This document shows, one piece after another, positions 26,068 to 34,737 of a DNA stretch of 35,895 nucleotides (positions within the stretch are counted from its first letter, which is position 1; every line of letters begins with the position of its first letter). The translations under genes were made by a program, and so were the position numbers. Origin of the DNA: Chitinophaga pinensis (lineage in GTDB: Bacteria; Bacteroidota; Bacteroidia; Chitinophagales; Chitinophagaceae); assembly GCA_945866165.1 (NCBI GenBank), contig CAMBGO010000001.1:1-35895 (forward strand), read 5' to 3'. The notes beneath the pieces are model-generated. The model was given only the letters and a program-made list of their open reading frames with translations, made no database searches and had not been told where the DNA came from.

Positions 26068-27885
26068 TTACCAAATTAGTTGGTAGCTTAGTTTTTGTTT
26101 AGCCGATATCAATAGCACTTGTTGTCCATTATGCACTTCTATTGTTGGAATTTCACCTGCTGATGTTTGAACAAAATAATTCTGGTCATCTATGCTATAT
26201 AATCCATTACCCACTGGCTTTATTGATTTCCCTTGGGCAATTCTAAGCATGAGATTATTTTTTTCATTTCCTTCAACATTGATCGTTCTGTTAATTCCTT
26301 TTCCATTTTCAATTGGACTGATTTTATCTTCTACTTTAAGATTATTGTATTCATATGCAAATACAGGGTATCTATTTTCAGTGAGTGTATATCCTTTGTA
26401 TTTATATTTAGCAATTGAATCAGTTATGTTGTTGCTTTCGAAAATTGGACAAATACCTGGGAGGGTTATTGTTGCACCCATAGGTGATGATGTTTGTGGT
26501 TCACCACGTTCATACCACATATCGGTGGCATTGAGATAGTCTCCTTTCCAAACATACAGCATCGCTCCTTGTATGAGATCATATGAATAATGGACTTGAG
26601 AAGGGTCACCAACTGAAAGAACATGTGTTAGTTTTTTATTTTTATGAAACATGAACGACCTGATGATGGTTGGTTCTTTTTCAGACCTAATATTGATAAG
26701 TGGATCAGGTGCACGTTCAGGCAATGAAGCAGGGGCATGCAATGCAATTGTTTTACTATTTGCTTTTTCAATAGTCAACGAAAGACCAGATCTTGCCCAT
26801 CCCACTTCTTTGTTTACCCAAAGTTTGAAATTGTGTGATCCTTTTGTAAGATTTTTTCTACCATCAAATGCTGAAGCGCCTATGAATGTCCATCCTTTTG
26901 GAATAACTGAATCTCCATCAATGATTAGTCCACCATCTCCTGTAAAGATGCTTGACAGGAGATAATTACCATCTTCTTCAATATTTAATTTTCCTTCGAA
27001 TTGCAAGAAGTAATTGTCTCTTGCTGATGCAAGTCTTGAATCAATTGCTTTTGCTTTTCCTTCACTTGTTGGTTTTGTTTTAGCTGCTTCTTCAAGTGTT
27101 TTAGCAGTCTTTTCGAAATATTTATATGTCAAGTCTGATACACTCACATTTAATTCTTCTTGTGGGGCGTACTTGAAATTTTTTATTGCAATCATTCCAT
27201 GATCTCCTTGAATCATAAGTGGTGCTAATTTTTTTTCATCGTCAGCGATTGCAGCACGTGTTGGACCGCTAACAAAAATATTTTCATGGAGTGTAATTCC
27301 GTTGAGTTTTACAAAATTGAATTTAGCAGGCATTGTTTTTTTACCATTTGCATCAAAGCGTGGGGCTTGAAAAGAAATTTCCATGTGTTGCCAGAGACCA
27401 GGAGCAGAGGATGCATTTTTCAAAGGAGCATTTCCTTCGAAGCCTTTATCGTCTTTCCATCTTTCATATATTCCACCCATATCACTAAACGTAGGAATCT
27501 TAACACCCCAACTGTCGTTTATCTGAACCTCATACCTAGATTGAAGGTATATACCAGAATTTGATCCTTTAGCAATCATGAAATCAAATTCAAGATAGAT
27601 ATCGCCGTGTTCCATGTTGGGGAAGAGGTGATAAGGGGTTCCTTTATACGCAAATGATTTATTGAAATCATTTAGCAATATGCCTATTCCTTTTGTATAT
27701 CCTAACACTGTATCTGCATACCTAGCCTGCACTTCACCAACAATTTTCCAATTGGCGGATGGAGACTTGAACGCTTCCATTGAATTCAAAGGCAATTCTT
27801 TTAGAATTGGTTTTACTTTTTGAGCAAAAGATCCTGTAAGGCTTGAGATTGCAAGGGTTATAATGAGGGATGTTCTAACAAGCAT
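26068..27885 (-). CDS. Exported DUF1080 (3-keto-disaccharide hydrolase-like) protein with PA14-like domain
   Basis: 605 residues from the ATG at 27885, which gives a clean signal peptide ending SLTGSFAQ (residue 22); a TTG-initiated extension to 27960 is not credible. Residues about 45-245 are a DUF1080 jelly-roll domain (HGDIYLEFDFMIAKGSNSGIYLQSRYEVQI, GLWQHMEISFQAP, GDHGMIAIKNFKY), a fold related to concanavalin-like glycosidases; family members cleave 3-keto-glycosides. A PA14-like carbohydrate-binding domain follows (about 255-390: YKYFEKTAKTLEE, DGNYLLSSIFTGDGGLIIDG). The C-terminal 200 residues are beta-rich without an assigned family. First gene of a unit with the propeller-cupredoxin and esterase genes; uvrB lies 95 bases upstream. 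Confidence 0.86.
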   Translation of the reverse strand: MLVRTSLIITLAISSLTGSFAQKVKPILKELPLNSMEAFKSPSANWKIVGEVQARYADTVLGYTKGIGILLNDFNKSFAYKGTPYHLFPNMEHGDIYLEFDFMIAKGSNSGIYLQSRYEVQINDSWGVKIPTFSDMGGIYERWKDDKGFEGNAPLKNASSAPGLWQHMEISFQAPRFDANGKKTMPAKFNFVKLNGITLHENIFVSGPTRAAIADDEKKLAPLMIQGDHGMIAIKNFKYAPQEELNVSVSDLTYKYFEKTAKTLEEAAKTKPTSEGKAKAIDSRLASARDNYFLQFEGKLNIEEDGNYLLSSIFTGDGGLIIDGDSVIPKGWTFIGASAFDGRKNLTKGSHNFKLWVNKEVGWARSGLSLTIEKANSKTIALHAPASLPERAPDPLINIRSEKEPTIIRSFMFHKNKKLTHVLSVGDPSQVHYSYDLIQGAMLYVWKGDYLNATDMWYERGEPQTSSPMGATITLPGICPIFESNNITDSIAKYKYKGYTLTENRYPVFAYEYNNLKVEDKISPIENGKGINRTINVEGNEKNNLMLRIAQGKSIKPVGNGLYSIDDQNYFVQTSAGEIPTIEVHNGQQVLLISAKQKLSYQLIW

Positions 27886-27980
27886 CAGTAAAGTTTTAGT
27901 GTATGAATTTAACAAAAAAGCAAGTGGAAACAATGGAAATATGCATAAAATCCACTGCAAAAAAGATTCATTTAAACTAT

Positions 27981-30023
27981 CTATGATTTGCTCATCACTT
28001 CGAGCTTCTTTTTTGAATCTAGCATTAAATCTCGCAGGCGTGCTGCCTCCATGAAATCCAGGTCGCGCGCAGCTTTTTCCATGTTTTTCTTCAATTTCGT
28101 AATATTCTTTTCCATTTGTGGTATGGTCAAATATTCCGCTTGCTCCTCAGCAGCTATTGCACTTGCATTGTCTTCAGCAGCGGCAATTAAGTTGCTGTAC
28201 TCATCAAATCCTTTTATTTCTAGTACAGCAGTTTGAGCAAAAACTTGTTCTTTACTTTTAATAATGGTTGTTGGCGTGATGTTATTTAGTAAGTTGAATT
28301 CAATTTGTTTTTCTCTTCTGCGTGTTGTTTCATCGATTGTTTTTTGCATGCTACCTGTAATCTTATCTGCATAAAAAATAACCCTGCCATCAACATTTCT
28401 TGCAGCCCTTCCTGCAGTTTGTGTAAGGGACCTTTCGTTTCTTAAAAAACCTTCTTTGTCGGCGTCAAGAATAGCTACAAGTGAAACTTCTGGAAGATCC
28501 AATCCTTCTCTTAGAAGGTTAACTCCAACAAGTACATTTATTTCACCCAGTCTTAATTGTCTTAGTATTTCAACTCTTTCAAGTGTGTCAACATCGCTGT
28601 GAATATATTTTGATCTAATGTTTATGCGCTGAAGGTATTTATCCATTTCTTCAGCCATCCTTTTTGTTAACGTTGTAACGAGTACGCGATCACCTTTTTT
28701 AACAGTCTTGTCTATTTCATCTAGCAGGTCATCAACTTGGTTGATGCTAGGTTTTACCTCTATTGGCGGATCAAGTAGACCAGTGGGACGAACCACTTGT
28801 TCAACAACTACGCCTTCAGTTTTTTGAAGTTCATATTCACCTGGCGTTGCTGAAACGAATACCACTTGGTTCAGCATACTTTCAAATTCATTGAAATTTA
28901 AAGGTCTGTTATCCAATGCTGCGGGCAAGCGGAATCCATAATCAACGAGCACCATTTTTCTACTTCTATCACTACCATACATGCCGCTAACCTGTGGTAT
29001 TGTTTGGTGACTTTCATCAATTACGCAAAGAAAATCTTTTGGGAAATAGTCAAGCAGACAGAACGGTCTTGTTCCTGGTTTTCTTCTATCAAAGAAACGG
29101 GAATAGTTTTCAATTCCACTGCAGTAGCCAAGTTCTTTTATCATTTCAATATCATAATTCACGCGTTCACTTAACCTCTGCGCCTCTATGAATTTTCCAG
29201 AATCTTTGAAATATTGAACCTGTTTGCCAAGTTCATCTAGAATTTCTGAAATGACCTGGTTAATCATATCTTTTGGGGCGAGGTATAAGTTAGCAGGAAA
29301 AATCGCAGCATTGTCTACCGATCCAATTCTTTTTCCTGTAATGATTTCAAGTGTATCTATTGATTCAATTTCATCACCAAAAAAAGTGATACGATATCCA
29401 AAATCAACATAAGGTAAGTTGATATCAACCGTATCTCCTTTTACCCTAAACGTTCCTCTTTTGAATTCGATCTGTGTTCTATTATAAAGTGCATCTACAA
29501 GTGAATGGAGAAATCCTTGTCTGCTAATGATTTGACCTTTATGAATACGAATGATTCCATTTTCAAATTCTGTTGGGTTTCCCATACCATATATACAGCT
29601 AACAGAAGCAACAACAATAATATCCCTTCTACCACTCAGCAATTCAGATGTTGCATGCAGTCGAAGTTTATCCAGTTCTTCATTGATGGCAAGGTCCTTT
29701 TCAATGTATGTATTGCTAACAGGCATGTATGCCTCTGGTTGATAATAATCGTAGTAAGAAACAAAATAACCTACAGCGTTATCGGGAAAGAATTGTTTGA
29801 ATTCGCCATATAGTTGTGCAACCAATGTTTTATTATGGGTCATTACCAATGTTGGTTTTTGAACCTGTTGAATTACATTGGCCATGGTAAAGGTTTTACC
29901 CGAACCAGTTACACCAAGCAATGTTTGGCATTGTTCACCTTCATTTAGTCCCTTAACCAATTGGCTGATTGCATTTGGTTGATCGCCTGCAGGCAAGTAA
30001 GGGGAATGTAAATTGAAGGGCAT
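27981..30023 (-). CDS. uvrB: UvrABC excinuclease subunit B
   Basis: 680 residues, full length. Walker A GVTGSGKT (K43, T44), the DNA-wedging beta-hairpin region [12 protein letters not shown], a DEAD-like box CVIDESHQ, the helicase motif [30 protein letters not shown] region and the [10 protein letters not shown] motif VI are all present. A C-terminal UVR motif (about residues 640-675, [21 protein letters not shown]) binds UvrC. It verifies lesions in nucleotide excision repair in the cytoplasm. It begins 21 bases after the amidase stop, so it may be transcribed with the amidase gene; the link is probably only positional. Confidence 0.97.
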   Translation of the reverse strand: [680 protein letters not shown]

Positions 30024-30044
30024 TGGAATTATGTTATGATTAAA

Positions 30045-31676
30045 TTATTTGAACATGGGTGGATGAACATCATCATAATCTGTATGCTCCTGGAAGTATT
30101 TTCCTAGCAACAAAAGATCTTCTTCTTGGTATAGGTTTGCTAAAAAGGTAATGCTGTTGGGTACTTTTTGCTTATTCAATCCAATGGGCATGCAAAGTGC
30201 AGGATGTCCGGTTAAGTTTGTTATTGATAATTGTTTTCCTTCAAAGCTTGGAGTAATTACAACATCATAATCCTTCATCACTGCATTTATTTTTTTCATC
30301 AGCAATACGCGGTGCCTATTTGTATTAATATATTCAACTGCTGGAATCGTTCTTGCTGTTCTGAAATAATTAGGCCAATCATATCTGTTTTGTTTAGTCA
30401 TTTGATCATCTAAATCAGTTCTGGTAAATTCATCAAATGCCGCCGCTGATTCTGCACCAATCACCATGCCAATCATATCAAATTGATATGCTTCTGAATC
30501 TGGGAAATTCATTTCTTTAATATCAAGTCCTAGTTTTTTAAGCTGCTTTATCACTGTCCATTCTTGCGATGATGTATCTAGTTTTTCAAAATAATTTTTC
30601 GCATATGCAATCTTCAATTTTTTTACATCTTTTTTAGGCGAATAATTGAAAGCATCATTCATAGCGCATGCATCTTCACCATCGGTTCCATGTATAAATG
30701 CAAAAACTGTTGCAGCATCTTCTGCTGATCTGCAGATAGGTCCAATTTTATCAAGGCTCCAGCTAAGCGCCATGGCGCCTGTGCGACTAACACTACCAAA
30801 AGTCGGGCGCAAGCCGGTGGCACCGCAAGTATGACTAGGAGAAATAATAGAACCATGTGTTTCTGTTCCTATTGCGAATGGAACCAATCCAGCCACTGTT
30901 GCAGAAGCAGATCCTGCAGATGATCCGCTTGAACCTTTTTCTAGGTTCCAAGGGTTTCTTGTTCTTCCACCAAACCAATAGTCACCCATTGCTAGAGCGC
31001 CCAGTGTGAATTTTGCTACCAATACAGCTCCTGCTTCTTTTAGCCGTGTATATACATATGCATCTACTTCAATAGTTTGATCTTTATAAGGTTGAGCACC
31101 CCAAGTAGTTTTTGTTCCTTTGATTGAGAATAGGTCTTTTAGTCCGTAGGGAATACCTTGTAGTGGCCCTTTGTCGATTCCTTTTTTGAATAATTCATCA
31201 GCTTGTTTTGCTTGTTGCATTGCAATGTCTTCAGTGAATGACACGACGCAATGAAGTGTATCTCCAAATTTTTTCAAACGTTGAATAAAAAATTTTGTCA
31301 GTTCAGTTGATGTGATTGATTTATTACGCATCAAAGAACCAAGCTGATTGATATTGTAGAATGCTAGGTCATTTATGTTATTTGGTCTTTTTATTGTTTT
31401 ATTGTATGTCCAAGTAATTTCTTTTTGAGCTGTTGAAGGTAATGGGCTAAGCATTTGAATCATGCTCATGCCAACAGAATTATCCAGTTTCAGCAGGTGC
31501 ATCTTTTTATATTCTGCAAGATTATCTTTTATATCTGGGTACATCATTTCTATTTCTTTGTCTGTAAAATTCACGTCAAGAAGTTTTGCTGAATTTTTTA
31601 GGTCACTTACTGCCAATGTATCTTGGCTAAAGCACTTTATTGAAAGGAGAAATGAAAGAAACAATACATATTTCAT
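30045..31676 (-). CDS. Exported amidase-signature family hydrolase
   Basis: 543 residues. The signal peptide ends near KCFSQ (residue 18). An N-terminal helical extension (about 20-110) precedes the amidase-signature core. Catalytic Ser-cisSer-Lys triad: K180 in GIPYGLKDLF, S252 in the Gly/Ser-rich GSSGSSAGSASA, and nucleophile S276 in GTETHGSII. The usual Gly before the GS of the nucleophile loop is His here. Family members hydrolyse amides; exported Bacteroidota forms are uncharacterised, and the substrate is unknown (peptide amides or N-acyl compounds are possible). Followed by uvrB after 21 bases. Confidence 0.9.
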   Translation of the reverse strand: MKYVLFLSFLLSIKCFSQDTLAVSDLKNSAKLLDVNFTDKEIEMMYPDIKDNLAEYKKMHLLKLDNSVGMSMIQMLSPLPSTAQKEITWTYNKTIKRPNNINDLAFYNINQLGSLMRNKSITSTELTKFFIQRLKKFGDTLHCVVSFTEDIAMQQAKQADELFKKGIDKGPLQGIPYGLKDLFSIKGTKTTWGAQPYKDQTIEVDAYVYTRLKEAGAVLVAKFTLGALAMGDYWFGGRTRNPWNLEKGSSGSSAGSASATVAGLVPFAIGTETHGSIISPSHTCGATGLRPTFGSVSRTGAMALSWSLDKIGPICRSAEDAATVFAFIHGTDGEDACAMNDAFNYSPKKDVKKLKIAYAKNYFEKLDTSSQEWTVIKQLKKLGLDIKEMNFPDSEAYQFDMIGMVIGAESAAAFDEFTRTDLDDQMTKQNRYDWPNYFRTARTIPAVEYINTNRHRVLLMKKINAVMKDYDVVITPSFEGKQLSITNLTGHPALCMPIGLNKQKVPNSITFLANLYQEEDLLLLGKYFQEHTDYDDVHPPMFK

Positions 31677-31734
31677 AAAAATAGATTTTGTTATACATTA
31701 GTTGAGTAAAAAATATAATAAAGTGTATTGCTTA

Positions 31735-32187
31735 TTATATTTTTCGATTTAAATAAGAAGAGTAATCGGGTATAGCGCAAGCATATTCTTCATACATCAA
31801 TGGGGAGGTCATAAGAAAATCTGCAGAAGCCCTGTCGCATGCAAAAGGTATGTTCCAGGTGACTGCAACTCTTAAGAGTGCTTTAATATCTGAGTCATGT
31901 GGTTGTGCTTCCATGGGGTCCCAGAAAAAGATGAGTACATCAATAGATCCTTCAGCGATCATGGCGCCTATTTGTTGGTCACCGCCTAAAGGGCCACTCA
32001 ATAATATTTTCAGTGGCCTATCCAATGTTTCTTCTATAAGTTTTCCTGTGGTTCCTGTTGCAATCAATTCATGTCGAGCCAAGGCATTCATATTATGGGT
32101 TGCCCATTCAACCAGGTCTTTTTTCTTGTTGTCGTGAGCAACAAGCGCAATTCTTTTTCGTTCGGATAATTTTCTTTTTTTATTCAT
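31735..32187 (-). CDS. mgsA: Methylglyoxal synthase
   Basis: 150 residues from the ATG at 32187, close to the 152 of the E. coli enzyme; an in-frame upstream start at 32262 would run through the recA terminator and is rejected. Family landmarks: IALVAHDNKKKDL (H18, D19), ATGTTGKLI phosphate loop, SGPLGGDQQIGA with catalytic D70, FFWDPMEAQPHDSDIKALLR (H97) and IPDYSSYL at the end. It converts dihydroxyacetone phosphate to methylglyoxal and phosphate, a bypass relieving phosphate starvation or sugar-phosphate build-up. An AAGGA sequence about ten bases before the ATG is a plausible ribosome site. Confidence 0.96.
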   Translation of the reverse strand: MNKKRKLSERKRIALVAHDNKKKDLVEWATHNMNALARHELIATGTTGKLIEETLDRPLKILLSGPLGGDQQIGAMIAEGSIDVLIFFWDPMEAQPHDSDIKALLRVAVTWNIPFACDRASADFLMTSPLMYEEYACAIPDYSSYLNRKI

Positions 32188-32218
32188 TTTTAATATCCTT
32201 GTTAAGTGAAAATATAAC

Positions 32219-32254
32219 AAAAAAACCGCATCCTTGTTGATAAGGATGCGGTTT
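32219..32254 (-). terminator. Strong rho-independent terminator of recA
   Basis: Perfect 13-bp stem (32223-32235 with 32242-32254), loop of 6, followed in leftward transcripts by seven U (A run 32219-32225). It ends recA, whose stop is 24 bases upstream, and lies only 32 bases before the mgsA start. Confidence 0.92.
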
Positions 32255-32277
32255 CTAAACAAAAGACAAGCTGTTAA

Positions 32278-33279
32278 TTATAAGGCCTGCATTTCCATTA
32301 TTTTTTCTCTGATTTTCTTTTCAATTTCGTTTGCCATTTCTGGGTTGTCGTTAAGAAGTTGTTTTACACCATCGCGACCTTGTCCGAGTTTATCAGAATT
32401 ATAGCTATACCAACTTCCGCTCTTATTTACGATTCCGAGTTCAACACCCATATCAATTATTTCACCTGTTTTTGAGATTCCTTCTCCGTAGATGATATCG
32501 AATTCTGCAGATCGGAATGGCGGAGCAACTTTGTTTTTAACGACTTTTACTTTCACCCTGTTGCCTATTGCTTCATCACCGTCTTTGATTTGAGCAGAAC
32601 GGCGGATATCAAGGCGAACAGATGCGTAGAACTTCAGTGCGTTTCCACCTGTTGTTGTTTCAGGATTGCCAAATACGATTCCTATTTTTTCACGTAGCTG
32701 GTTGATGAATATGCAGATGGTATTGGTTTTGCTGATTGTTGCCGTCAATTTTCTAAGTGCCTGGCTCATCAACCTAGCGTGTAATCCCATTTTACTGTCA
32801 CCCATTTCCCCTTCCAATTCGCTTTTGGGTACCAGTGCAGCAACGGAGTCAATAACAACGACGTCTAGGGCACCTGAAAGAATTAGTCTGTCAGCAATTT
32901 CCAGTGCTTGTTCACCATAATCTGGCTGAGATATAAGCAGGTTATCAACGTCTACACCCAATTTTTTAGCATAGGTGCTATCAAATGCGTGTTCAGCGTC
33001 GATGAAAGCACACATTCCACCCTTTTTTTGTGCTTCTGCAATAACATGGGTAGCGATGGTTGTTTTTCCAGAGCTTTCTGGTCCATAAATTTCAATTACC
33101 CTGCCTTTTGGTAATCCACCAATGCCTAGGGCCAGGTCCAATCCTATTGATCCTGTAGAAATATACTCTATTTGTGTTTCTCCCTTCTCATTCATCATCA
33201 TCACACTTCCTTTTCCATAATCCTTTTCAATCTTATCTAGCGTGAGTTTCAGCGCTTTTAATTTTTCGCTATTTGACAT
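32278..33279 (-). CDS. recA: Recombinase RecA
   Basis: 333 residues. Walker A GPESSGKTT (K72, same number as in E. coli), the Walker B region VVVIDSVAALVPKSELEGE, loop L2 around IFINQLREKIGIVFGNPETTTGGNALKFYASVRLDIRR, and a typical C-terminal domain with an acidic/basic tail shorter than that of E. coli RecA. It catalyses homologous strand exchange and stimulates LexA-type self-cleavage when bound to single-stranded DNA. Monocistronic: an own terminator follows and the 390-base gap upstream holds its promoter, possibly with the -7-like box TATCTTTA (reverse strand, 33300-33307), 20 bases from the ATG. Confidence 0.98.
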   Translation of the reverse strand: MSNSEKLKALKLTLDKIEKDYGKGSVMMMNEKGETQIEYISTGSIGLDLALGIGGLPKGRVIEIYGPESSGKTTIATHVIAEAQKKGGMCAFIDAEHAFDSTYAKKLGVDVDNLLISQPDYGEQALEIADRLILSGALDVVVIDSVAALVPKSELEGEMGDSKMGLHARLMSQALRKLTATISKTNTICIFINQLREKIGIVFGNPETTTGGNALKFYASVRLDIRRSAQIKDGDEAIGNRVKVKVVKNKVAPPFRSAEFDIIYGEGISKTGEIIDMGVELGIVNKSGSWYSYNSDKLGQGRDGVKQLLNDNPEMANEIEKKIREKIMEMQAL

Positions 33280-33396
33280 ATTAATTAAATTTTAGACTGT
33301 AAAGATAAGGGCCTTAAAATGAATAAACTAATATTTTTAGCATTTTTTTGACTAAATATTTTAGTGATTTTTCTCGTATTAAGACCGTTTTTACAC

Positions 33397-33428
33397 AAAA
33401 AACCCTGCTATTTAGAAAAATAGCAGGG
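33397..33428 (-). terminator. Orphan leftward rho-independent terminator upstream of recA
   Basis: Perfect 11-bp stem (33403-33413 with 33418-33428), loop AGAA, followed in leftward transcripts by U6 (A run 33397-33402). There is no T run on the + strand side. No annotated leftward gene ends here: the next gene to the right runs rightward. It either insulates recA from stray leftward transcription or ends a small non-coding RNA. Confidence 0.8.
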
Positions 33429-33610
33429 CAGACATGAGAAAACAAACAAACTGATCTTGCAACAGTAGTTACTAAATCATTATAAATATACTACAATTTT
33501 GATTTTTTTAAAAATTAGATATCCACTTTTTTGTAGATTGTGTCAAACAGCACTAAAATCCTTTTGTTATGCAGTAATGTATGCCTAGAAATTCTAAATT
33601 GGGGGATTTC

Positions 33611-33643
33611 TTTGGTAAGTTAAGATTTCAAGAATTATATTTG
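33611..33643 (+). promoter_or_regulatory. Bacteroidota-type promoter for the ompA-like gene
   Basis: -33 element TTTG at 33611-33614, 21-base spacer, and a perfect -7 element TATATTTG (TAnnTTTG) at 33636-33643. The predicted transcription start falls near 33650, giving a leader of about 19 bases before the ATG at 33669. Confidence 0.72.
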
Positions 33644-33668
33644 TAGTACCATTAAAAAAACAAACACG

Positions 33669-34547
33669 ATGAAAAGTAAATTATTTATTCTGCCATTGTT
33701 TTTGACCGTCACCTTATTTTCTTGCGTGAGCTCAAAAAAATTCCAGGCATTGAACACAAAGTATAATGACCTGAACAATTCTTTAATTGGCGCGCAAAGC
33801 GATCTTAAAAATTGTAGGGATGAAAAGTCAGAGCTAGAGCGCAACAAAGCAATTGCATTGGCTCAGCTTGAGTCTCAGCTTGCTTCTTTGAAAGAGCAAA
33901 ATGATTTCTTAAAGAAAAACAACAACAGTGCTTTGAAGCAACTTGAAGATCTTTCTGTAATATCTTCTTCTCAGGCAGAGAGCATTAAAAAGTCACTCGA
34001 TAACATTGGATCTAAAGATGCTTATATTCAAACCATACAAGCTGCTGCAGCAAGAAAGGATTCAATGAATATGGCCTTGGTGATGAATCTAAAGGGAGCC
34101 ATTGGAAATTTGGATGACAAGGATATCAATATTAAAGTTGATAAAGGTGTTGTATATGTAGACATCTCTGATAAGTTGTTGTTCAAAACCGGAAGCTATA
34201 GCATCAACGAAGCTGCTAAGTCTGTACTTGGTAAAGTTGCTGTTGTGTTGAAGAACCAGCCTGATATTGAGTTCATGGTTGAAGGACATACTGATAATGT
34301 AGTGTTGAGTGGTGATGGTGATTTGTTGGACAACTGGGATCTGAGTGTGAAGCGTGCAACAACAGTTGTAAGGCTTTTGCAAAAGCAGTATGGATTGAAT
34401 CCAGCGAATATGGCTGCAGCCGGTCGTGCTGAGTTTCGTCCGATTGCCGACAATTCAACTGCTGCAGGACGTTCTGCAAACAGGAGAACCCGTATCGTGA
34501 TCCTTCCACAGTTGGATCAGTTCTTCAAGTTGTTGGAGAGAAAATAA
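33669..34547 (+). CDS. OmpA-family peptidoglycan-binding lipoprotein
   Basis: 292 residues. Lipobox TLFSC (Cys19). Residues about 25-125 form a coiled coil (KYNDLNNSLIGAQSDLKN, ERNKAIALAQLESQLASLKEQ, then a Ser/Lys-rich helix). The C-terminal OmpA/Pal domain (about 160-285) has FKTGSYSINEAAKSVLGKVA, VEGHTDN, the peptidoglycan-contacting Asp/Arg in DNWDLSVKRA and NRRTRIVI, and GRAEFRPIADN. It should tie the outer membrane to the cell wall, as Lpp or Pal do. A recognisable promoter precedes it and a strong terminator follows, so it is expressed alone and probably highly. Confidence 0.93.
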   Translation: MKSKLFILPLFLTVTLFSCVSSKKFQALNTKYNDLNNSLIGAQSDLKNCRDEKSELERNKAIALAQLESQLASLKEQNDFLKKNNNSALKQLEDLSVISSSQAESIKKSLDNIGSKDAYIQTIQAAAARKDSMNMALVMNLKGAIGNLDDKDINIKVDKGVVYVDISDKLLFKTGSYSINEAAKSVLGKVAVVLKNQPDIEFMVEGHTDNVVLSGDGDLLDNWDLSVKRATTVVRLLQKQYGLNPANMAAAGRAEFRPIADNSTAAGRSANRRTRIVILPQLDQFFKLLERK

Positions 34548-34611
34548 ATTCATCCGCAAAACGGACCAATCAATAAGATAAGGGTCCATTCAAGGACTCA
34601 ATAAAATAAAC

Positions 34612-34643
34612 AAAGGACCCACGTTAATCGTGGGTCCTTTTTG
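34612..34643 (+). terminator. Strong rho-independent terminator of the ompA-like gene
   Basis: Perfect 12-bp stem (34612-34623 with 34629-34640), loop TTAAT, ending in T5. It lies 64 bases past the stop. An earlier GGGTCC at 34582-34587 repeats part of the stem and could pair with it, but weakly. Confidence 0.9.
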
Positions 34644-34737
34644 TTTCTGCGTGAAGGATTTTCCTTTAGATAATTTTAAGACTGAACAAATTTCGAGAGC
34701 AGTTTTGCATAAATTAACTATTTAAAATTTATTGTAA

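Larger units (their letters stand above)
33280..33668. other. Intergenic region between divergent recA and ompA-like genes
   Basis: 389 bases with no convincing reading frame. It contains a leftward orphan terminator (33397-33428), a rightward promoter (33611-33643) and, on the reverse strand, a weak -7-like box TATCTTTA (33300-33307) that may serve recA. A T/A-rich section at 33480-33540 shows no clear structure. Confidence 0.6.

Noticed and set aside
26192..26539. 115-codon open frame antisense to the DUF1080 gene
   Set aside because: Entirely inside a well-supported gene on the other strand; the hydrophobic composition is what antisense translation of Lys/Asn/Ile-rich sequence gives.
29505..29813. 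102-codon open frame antisense to uvrB
   Set aside because: Lies opposite the conserved uvrB helicase region; no start signals or family features.
33457..33470. TTGCAAC followed by GTT, a partial copy of the MerC/SCO1 palindrome, upstream of the ompA-like gene
   Set aside because: Only one arm matches; spacing and the second arm differ, so it is not distinguishable from chance in AT-rich DNA.
33596..33615. Imperfect GAAAT/ATTTC hairpin before the ompA-like promoter
   Set aside because: Short, A/T only, with a large loop; overlaps the promoter -33 region and is not more than expected by chance.
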